From contig VGJJ01000006.1 in NCBI GenBank assembly GCA_016867455.1, forward strand, positions 1-34,401: a stretch of 34,401 nucleotides of DNA. The letters are read 5' to 3'. Below, one piece after another: positions 30,801-34,401 of this stretch. Origin of the DNA: Candidatus Iainarchaeum sp. (GTDB lineage: Archaea; Iainarchaeota; Iainarchaeia; Iainarchaeales; VGJJ01). The notes under the pieces are model-generated. The model ran no database searches, was not told where the DNA came from, and saw nothing but the letters and a program-made list of their open reading frames with translations. Both the position numbers and the translations under genes were made by a program. Within the stretch, counting starts at the first letter, position 1; each line of letters begins with the position of its first letter.

Positions 30801-32393
30801 ACCCCGCCGTATTTCAAACCGGTAACGGGTAACGTGGAGGGCGTGTGGAAAGATTATTTGTTGGACGCGCAAAAGTTATCATTTGTCATTAATGGAAACA
30901 CCACCGCTCCCACGATTCCCGTGCCGGGTCTTTACCGCGTACACATTGATGTGGATTGGCCTTCCACACCGGGAGAATTTTTCACGGCAAGTTCTCCCAA
31001 TGCTACGATCACGGTTTCATTGAATCTCCTCGCGGACGCGCGCAACTTGTCTAATTATTCCGCGTTCTTCGAACTTCCCTTGAATGGTCGTGTGGGGTAT
31101 GATGCTTCTACGCAAACGTATCACCGCAACGGGTACGGGACCACGTTCACGGGTGACGTATACGAACTTGTTTCTTACACTGGAATGTCCGTGAAAACGT
31201 ATGCGAACCAGCCGGGTAATGTTTCCTTGAACACGTATAACGTGCCCGCGCTTCCCAATGTTTCGTTGTTAAACACACAAAATAGGGGAGAATTATTTTC
31301 TCTCGACCAGGCGAATGCTATTTTGCATATTCGTCCAAGTCTTCCGGCTCCACTCGCAATGGAGTGGGCGTCCGATACTGCAGGAAACGGGGACGCATAT
31401 TATGGTATTGGGGAAACCACCCCCACGAATGGTAATCCTGCATACGTGTCTTCGTCCAATGGTCTCTTGTCCTGGGTTCCATTTGGTTCCATCGAGAAAC
31501 AACCCACTCTCGGGTGCGCCGGTCAATCGTGTTCCATTTGCTTGGATGGGGGAGCCAATCCCTATATTTCCAATGTGGCATACGATACGACTCACTCCAC
31601 GTCCGCGTGCGGGTTGAGGAGTCCATTGACTAATACTACTGCGTTTGGTTTTACCTCCAATGGTGTTTCGGACAACGCTGCTTACTTGGCGAGTATTTTC
31701 TACCGCATCCCCGCCAACACGTATACGATTATCCAAGGATGTAATGCTCCTTCTCCTACGCACGGGCGCATCCTCACGATGAATGGTATGGTGAATGACA
31801 ATAATCCTTCCACGCAGATTGATGCAGGATCGATTGAAGACATTCTTGCATCCAGAACCACTCTGGCGGATTGGTTGAGTTTGACTACGGGAGACTACAC
31901 GTGTCTTTCCACACAGAATAATGAGACGAAACTTTATTGGAATGCCAAAGAATTGCGCAACGACTTTACATTGAATGCATTTACTCTCCAAGGATTTGGT
32001 GCACTTACGGGTTTAGCGTGCACGGCTGCCGGTTCTCCCACGGGTGTCGCGGGAATTTATACGTTGAATGAGCGCACTGATTCCGTGTTCACGGGAAAGC
32101 CCCCCTCTGCTTTTTTGGGTTTTTGTCCATTGTTTAATGATAATGACCCCGTGAATGGATACTATGAGCAGTATGGCATTCCCTATCCTGTGGGGACTAA
32201 AATATTTCACGCGAATGGGGGACCCATTACGAATGATCCGGATGATGGTCTCGTACAATATCGTTACAACCCCTCTTCCTGTAAAAATTTGACCACGATG
32301 GATTGTCCCATTTCTCCTGGGAAAGTGGCGAAGGATCGTTGCCGCTTCAACACGGAGCGTTATTGGTCGGGGATTCCACTCATGCAACCTTAA
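24864..32393 (+). CDS. Giant membrane-anchored surface protein with Ig-like repeats and a VWA-like domain
   Basis: 2509 residues, 22 percent of the window. A 40-residue cytoplasmic head is followed by one transmembrane helix (about 44-65), putting the rest outside. Residues about 75-650 contain roughly five carboxypeptidase-regulatory/PEGA-like Ig repeats (e.g. SGVHVVLEKDS...GVVFSIPSGRYDL, and GASVTLF...TTDSNGMV). A long beta-rich, Thr/Ser/Asn-rich middle with many N-glycosylation sequons follows. A VWA-like domain starts with VGVLLDASSS (MIDAS D1579-x-S-x-S) and includes LMIILTDNKPSG near 1718-1725. The C-terminal 700 residues hold more extracellular domains with cysteines (e.g. CAGQSCSICLDGG). 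It probably serves in adhesion, host contact or the cell envelope. A stop at 32391-32393 is followed by a T-rich stretch. Confidence 0.85.
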   Translation: MDIVERLKDLYFSVEDKYYAFLDTVQKRIPVYSIVDPIDKILPSFGIILAVLVALLGFGLFAGLSGVLSGGEKFDLDVTFKDAAGGNVSGVHVVLEKDSVVIDSKTTQSNGGVVFSIPSGRYDLFAEKDGYEPFSQSIEILQKKSQSFTLKQLIPPAKQRALLIKDASGNVLGVLSSVDISLSFSCQSGTPPGDQTSSSGNISFLQPGNCTSLSVSINATGYISKTIAITSDSTQVVLQSSASLGPEEPISSSTGIVEVLVKGPNASPVEQAQIKLYKVPAAGSNVLANQTLSDPNGLGIFQNVTPGKHVVIVTKSGFKQTTSAEFQVNAGETVSQTLTLPVSSNKRKLFVKVVSSLNQLPVSGASVTLFAQSSLGKMVEYDSYTTDSNGMVKDLLADFNGSTSLVVAHDNYVIDIAPNTGIVPEEQAAPIPIILTPLAAPSANGTISNALIINVKATDEVGLAINNATTRLFSPDLNGVVVKVLKTNTLGVAKFSNLPAGDYQATVSTSTADGNSSKVNGNVNQTLNLPVTLTLGNALVKVIVKDELNTLIADANVSIYSVSGNNLLTKGTTNAQGLVQLGVSTGQQVYVRVDKSPYLPFISIPFDVLKNNTHTINIEVSLTNPSQAADISLSRIDQISTSGAVTLANSLANGGLYAFHFTVKSSLAQNNMKAVVRLNGDNATSHNSSLDVGSIVGGQSAKGGVSFYLVNNPSNPFSPSSSVNSNTPSKVLVNSLGDVNTSSYELVVLVKIRPTPSPVPPVADKLEIRFQAQSDVSTNTTSYFETYTIGQPLNQSNFSFVFLISGGTFTSPIQINGGYPIVIEKGVDYTVDYRISNTSGTSPTNALLDLRKDVDSLTLVPANISLSNFANNSVASGSFTLRSSVACGGPPTNNTSYCATLTPTITGTTTTPAPAFPIRVFTTPSKALFVTPTPSFLIPAQANQPIQVVVRDQLGVLRDASTGVQVKGIVKDVGGTVLVPEFTFTPTGSFFAGSIPSSPDGSFLEIRAIASQYTDGVVNVPISSQILLNYSTDFSCLQFTPTPNPFTFLKDGSATLNVRAQNCLGDVVFYTKGFSPAPNTTYALTVKNGGNVVSSTAPVTLSNGQNVNLTVSLPSGPFGQYPLYVYAKYASQSKNVQPSLVKNIDTFVQPLGGLSGNCLNLSKYIFDISDGADAADIVNNCNPLVHDPFYPSVSLPISGVYGFASPSVLTPEMQNPTSPLTFKFNVSVDYNNARHADMNIDDFPRNPPIVDGNWYRYEIPAANGLFGQRDDYMNAQGNPLPGVKFNKIPDSQKWSDNLYLEIQNNPLSPWVTSPSIHSVLLESTFITYDAVTLDQLCFNYDALRDFKVIIDGQVIHNFTTPKISHSACLTNYRFSAGPHTIQIYFYKDSAQDYWVSVKYKDLPFTLNANPGIYGYDELKRHYAPLSKGYGHRFFLSPEYGSLYSRQNKTNGLYKLDTVDVSAKIVPYSAAQHSSTSLKTLTDTPEGTAISAILSNMHGADYLKRVFLRSSTDNPSVRTFVHDKEVFAAYTGFDTPDTTQQVIINNISSAGERYAVLNVSDYSTNTAGTNVTADVGVLLDASSSLFLNDHDENALFSNDNVVQSGLCNFLNNVEREIEYYSGADVRLRIAVMGDTRSFYSRIKSNRDPTPRLEFPDPFTCLSGLKRLDASVFPSNAYVAGKHDVNEAWAFAAEKFANNKYTSIDDTGPFWTSPQKLMIILTDNKPSGLGKNVLNSDWDTTPTQFPQMGAMPLEDALVARAASALNAKSIKGVVLYRTPIESTALSASNQSLAIASYDSFASSTNGFVEAWENPELIYQKGVFWLTGNPDVWSHAQNNKVGVRLAQTLFTRDTESMLVKLVSLPANACVSESGDIGQTGASAFPSLKYDWRWTEFQKNPHVCDFNSTSFVSGKYCDASQFMMTLVEKLEALEQAYAPAATPAQKALIPSLQTFDSYLMYDSFSTDFREDFVDYYTNIDFAQTPPYFKPVTGNVEGVWKDYLLDAQKLSFVINGNTTAPTIPVPGLYRVHIDVDWPSTPGEFFTASSPNATITVSLNLLADARNLSNYSAFFELPLNGRVGYDASTQTYHRNGYGTTFTGDVYELVSYTGMSVKTYANQPGNVSLNTYNVPALPNVSLLNTQNRGELFSLDQANAILHIRPSLPAPLAMEWASDTAGNGDAYYGIGETTPTNGNPAYVSSSNGLLSWVPFGSIEKQPTLGCAGQSCSICLDGGANPYISNVAYDTTHSTSACGLRSPLTNTTAFGFTSNGVSDNAAYLASIFYRIPANTYTIIQGCNAPSPTHGRILTMNGMVNDNNPSTQIDAGSIEDILASRTTLADWLSLTTGDYTCLSTQNNETKLYWNAKELRNDFTLNAFTLQGFGALTGLACTAAGSPTGVAGIYTLNERTDSVFTGKPPSAFLGFCPLFNDNDPVNGYYEQYGIPYPVGTKIFHANGGPITNDPDDGLVQYRYNPSSCKNLTTMDCPISPGKVAKDRCRFNTERYWSGIPLMQP

Positions 32394-32419
32394 TCTTCTC
32401 GGCGTTTTTTCACCCGTGC

Positions 32420-32429
32420 AAATAAATAC
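32420..32429 (+). promoter_or_regulatory. TATA box of the CobO-like gene
   Basis: AAATAAATAC centred 25 bp before the ATG at 32449, favouring this start over an ATG at 32461. Confidence 0.5.
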
Positions 32430-32448
32430 GAGTTAACCCCTTCTTGAA

Positions 32449-33045
32449 ATGGGTTGGAAAATGGGTTTTTTAGAAAAAGGCCTAGTTCACGTCTACACGG
32501 GTGATGGGAAAGGAAAGACCACCGCATCATTGGGTTTAGCCTTGCGCGGAGCGGGACACGGCATGCGCGTGTTTATCGTACAATTCATGAAAATTGGTTA
32601 CACGGGAGAAATTCTCGCCCTGCGAAAATATGGTATTCCTATTAGTTTTGAATCCTTTAATGTGGAGTGCAAAAATCAAGCATTGCATGATGAGGAAATA
32701 CGCGCAGGAACGTTCAAAGGTTATTGCCGCGATTGTTTTGTTCCCACTGATTTTGATGCACCACTCGCCACAAATGCATTTGAACGCGGAAAAAATGCCG
32801 TGTTGAGCGGTGAATATGATTTGGTGGTGTTTGATGAGTTGAATGTGGCCATGAATAAAAATTTAATTAATGTTTCAACCGTTAAAAAAATGCTCGAGGA
32901 AAAGCCCATTCATACGGAGATTGTTTTCACGGGGAGAAATGCTCCTGAAGAAATACTCGATGCCGCGGATTACATTACTATCATGACGCTGAAAAAACAT
33001 CCTTACATGAAGAATATTTTTGCGCGAAAAGGTATTGAATTTTGA
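32449..33045 (+). CDS. Cob(I)alamin/cobyrinate adenosyltransferase, CobO/BtuR type
   Basis: 198 residues. P-loop GDGKGKTT in VYTGDGKGKTTASLGLALRGAGHGMRV is diagnostic, as are VFIVQFMK and VVFDELNVAMNKNLI; the end has VFTGRNAPEEILDAADYITIM. The enzyme adenosylates corrinoids to give coenzyme B12 forms. An insertion between them carries C74, C93 and C96 (YCRDCF), absent from textbook CobA and possibly a metal or Fe-S site. No other cobalamin gene is in the window, so it may serve in salvage. Own TATA box. Confidence 0.88.
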   Translation: MGWKMGFLEKGLVHVYTGDGKGKTTASLGLALRGAGHGMRVFIVQFMKIGYTGEILALRKYGIPISFESFNVECKNQALHDEEIRAGTFKGYCRDCFVPTDFDAPLATNAFERGKNAVLSGEYDLVVFDELNVAMNKNLINVSTVKKMLEEKPIHTEIVFTGRNAPEEILDAADYITIMTLKKHPYMKNIFARKGIEF

Positions 33046-33061
33046 TGAGCCGAACCCCCTG

Positions 33062-33069
33062 TTTTTAAT
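33062..33069 (+). promoter_or_regulatory. TATA-like box of the transaldolase gene
   Basis: TTTTTAAT centred about 27 bp upstream of the ATG at 33094, consistent with a leaderless start there rather than at an upstream TTG/ATG in frame. Confidence 0.4.
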
Positions 33070-33093
33070 CATTTGTGGAGAATTTTCATTCAT

Positions 33094-33735
33094 ATGACCA
33101 TCTTCGTGGATACCGCCAACATTTTAGAAGCTGAAAAGTGGTTGAAACAGCCTTTTGTGACCGGTGTGACTACCAATCCCTTGCTGCTCGCGCAGGTCAA
33201 ACCCACGAATCGTTTTGAGCATTTGCAAAAGCTCTCCATGTTGTTGAACAAGGAACAATTATTGATGGTTCAAGCCGTGGGGGAAACGCCCGATGAATTA
33301 TTGGAAGACGCGCGAACCATTCATGAGATGCTCCCCGAAGCCATTGTTAAGGTTCCTGCGGACCGGAATGGTTTCACCATCGCTCCAACCTTAAACCACG
33401 ATAAAATAGAAATCACTTTTACGGCCGTATTTTCTGCCGCGCAGGGAATTATTGCCGCGTTCGCGGGGGGACACTACATTGCCCCCTATGTAGGAAGAAT
33501 GCAGGATGCCAAAATTGACCCGTGGGAACAAATTGAGGATATGATGGATGCCTTCGACGCGCACGAATTAGACGCTCATGTATTAGCAGCCTCGTTGCGT
33601 ACGCCCGATGATGTGGCGAAAGCCTTTGCATTAGGTTGTCAAATCACCGCCAAACCATCCGTGTTAGATGAGTGTATTGGCGTGGAAAACACGGAGAAAA
33701 TGGTGAAGGAATTCAACAAGGCGCGGTTGGTTTGA
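33094..33735 (+). CDS. Small transaldolase / fructose-6-phosphate aldolase family
   Basis: 213 residues of the single-domain TalC/FSA class. Motifs are IFVDTANI (3-10, D6), GVTTNPLLL (24-32), the Schiff-base lysine K86 in AIVKVPAD, ITFTAVFSAAQ and YIAPYVGRMQD, all typical. It transfers dihydroxyacetone units in pentose phosphate metabolism, or cleaves fructose 6-phosphate; the sequence alone does not separate the two. In archaea without an oxidative pentose pathway it could feed ribose synthesis. The GTPase gene follows at 22 bp. Confidence 0.93.
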   Translation: MTIFVDTANILEAEKWLKQPFVTGVTTNPLLLAQVKPTNRFEHLQKLSMLLNKEQLLMVQAVGETPDELLEDARTIHEMLPEAIVKVPADRNGFTIAPTLNHDKIEITFTAVFSAAQGIIAAFAGGHYIAPYVGRMQDAKIDPWEQIEDMMDAFDAHELDAHVLAASLRTPDDVAKAFALGCQITAKPSVLDECIGVENTEKMVKEFNKARLV

Positions 33736-33756
33736 TTATTTTTGGGATGAAAAAAT

Positions 33757-34401
33757 ATGTTGATTGGTGTAGTAGGTAAACCCTCTGCCGGGAAAAGTAC
33801 TTTTTTTGCCGCGGCAACATTAATTGACGTGGCCCGCGCCGCGTACCCGTTTACGACGATTGAACCCAACAAAGGAGTGGGCTTTGTTCGCGTGGAGTGT
33901 GTGGATAAAGAATTTCACACGCAGTGCAACCCTCGTTCGGGTTATTGTGTCAATCACACGCGTTTTGTTCCCGTGGAAATGATTGATGTCGCAGGATTGG
34001 TTCCGGGCGCCCATGAGGGAAAGGGTTTGGGAAACAAGTTTTTGGATGATTTGAGACAAGCGGATGTCTTGATTCATGTCGTGGATGCAAGTGGGAGCAC
34101 GAATGAGAAAGGTGAACAAGTGGAGAGTGGGACGCACAATCCCGCGTTGGATGTTCGTTTTCTCGAAGAGGAAATGGAACTCTGGATGCTGGGGATTTTA
34201 GAAAATAATTTTGGCAAGTTTGCCCGTTCTGCGTTTTCAACCAAATCGCAGGTCATTGATGCATTAGCCAAAGGCTTGTCCGGATTGGGCGTCACCAATG
34301 CTCAAGTCGATGCCGCGTTGCTAAAATCCAGTTTGAGTGAAAAATTAACCGATTGGAAGCCTGAAGATCATCGCAAATTCATTCATACCCTGCGCTTGAT
34401 T
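33757..34401 (+). CDS. YchF/Obg-like GTPase, N-terminal part (runs off the window)
   Basis: 215 codons are present without a stop; the gene is cut by the right window edge. It starts [15 protein letters not shown] (P-loop, residues 7-15), has the switch-[12 protein letters not shown] and the G3 region [37 protein letters not shown], all characteristic of the YchF/Ola1-Obg family (archaeal version). Such GTPases (or ATPases) bind ribosomes and stress-related RNAs. Full-length relatives are about 390-400 residues, so about half is missing here. Confidence 0.93.
   Translation, partial: MLIGVVGKPSAGKSTFFAAATLIDVARAAYPFTTIEPNKGVGFVRVECVDKEFHTQCNPRSGYCVNHTRFVPVEMIDVAGLVPGAHEGKGLGNKFLDDLRQADVLIHVVDASGSTNEKGEQVESGTHNPALDVRFLEEEMELWMLGILENNFGKFARSAFSTKSQVIDALAKGLSGLGVTNAQVDAALLKSSLSEKLTDWKPEDHRKFIHTLRLI

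Noticed and set aside
31293-31991. A 232-residue antisense protein within the giant gene
   Set aside because: Arg/Ile-rich composition typical of reverse reading of a Thr/Asn-rich gene.
1-34401. CRISPR array, integrase or IS transposase
   Set aside because: No regularly spaced repeats, no integrase or DDE/HUH transposase motifs were seen anywhere, even next to the tRNA-Arg repeats.

Overview
The window is archaeal. Diagnostic genes are an archaeal/eukaryotic-type glycyl-tRNA synthetase, a Nop5-fibrillarin pair, NMD3, two beta-CASP metallo-beta-lactamase nucleases, a YchF/Obg-like GTPase, the beta subunit of ADP-forming acyl-CoA synthetase, and TATA boxes 24-28 bp upstream of start codons. 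That spacing implies mostly leaderless mRNAs for first genes, with Shine-Dalgarno-like leaders or stop/start overlaps inside operons. Gene style (compact, many short hypotheticals, one huge surface protein) suggests a DPANN-like lineage, but the phylum cannot be fixed from the sequence alone.

Layout. 1-2170: a gene tail, a small RHH-like protein, a KaiC-like ATPase and two tandem V4R-domain proteins. 2144-4128: a HAD phosphatase and a geranylgeranyl-reductase-family flavoprotein, divergent from one shared TATA element. From about 1000 to 4130 the DNA is clearly more AT-rich than the rest. 4132-5048: a truncated ABC ATPase abutting the tail of an unrelated gene (decayed). 5310-5844: a winged-helix regulator and a His-rich mini-protein behind a stem-loop leader. 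5879-8746 (minus): acyl-CoA synthetase beta, aminotransferase, FtsJ/RlmM-like methyltransferase. 8826-11902: kinase-fold protein with an altered HxD motif, beta-CASP nuclease behind a structured leader, NMD3. 11903-14333: unknown gene and XRE regulator (minus operon), Cys-repeat membrane protein, MsrB. 14348-18022 (minus): glycyl-tRNA synthetase, tRNA-Thr(CGT) with a LAGLIDADG endonuclease gene starting 5 bases after it, and a gene split by a homopolymer frameshift. 18077-20319: nop5, flpA, a dolichol/phytol-kinase-like membrane protein, tRNA-Arg(CCT). The last 20 bases of the tRNA-Arg locus recur 103 bp downstream, like an attachment-site scar. 20476-24815: two divergent anchored exoproteins, a coiled-coil protein and a second MBL nuclease. 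24864-32393: one 2509-residue membrane-anchored surface protein with Ig/carboxypeptidase-regulatory-like repeats and a VWA-like domain. 32449-34401: CobO/BtuR adenosyltransferase, small transaldolase, and the start of a YchF-like GTPase cut by the window edge.

Main points for follow-up: (i) the AT-rich KaiC-V4R-V4R/HAD/GGR block, a possible isoprenoid-lipid sensing or remodelling module; (ii) the word GTTGAGCG, found 13 times on the plus strand and 2 times on the minus strand by eye, a candidate polar chromosomal motif; (iii) three divergent gene pairs each apparently driven from one near-palindromic TATA, start codons 51-55 bp apart; (iv) the tRNA-Thr/homing-endonuclease arrangement; (v) the tRNA-Arg 3'-end duplication. 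All counts were made by reading, not by software.
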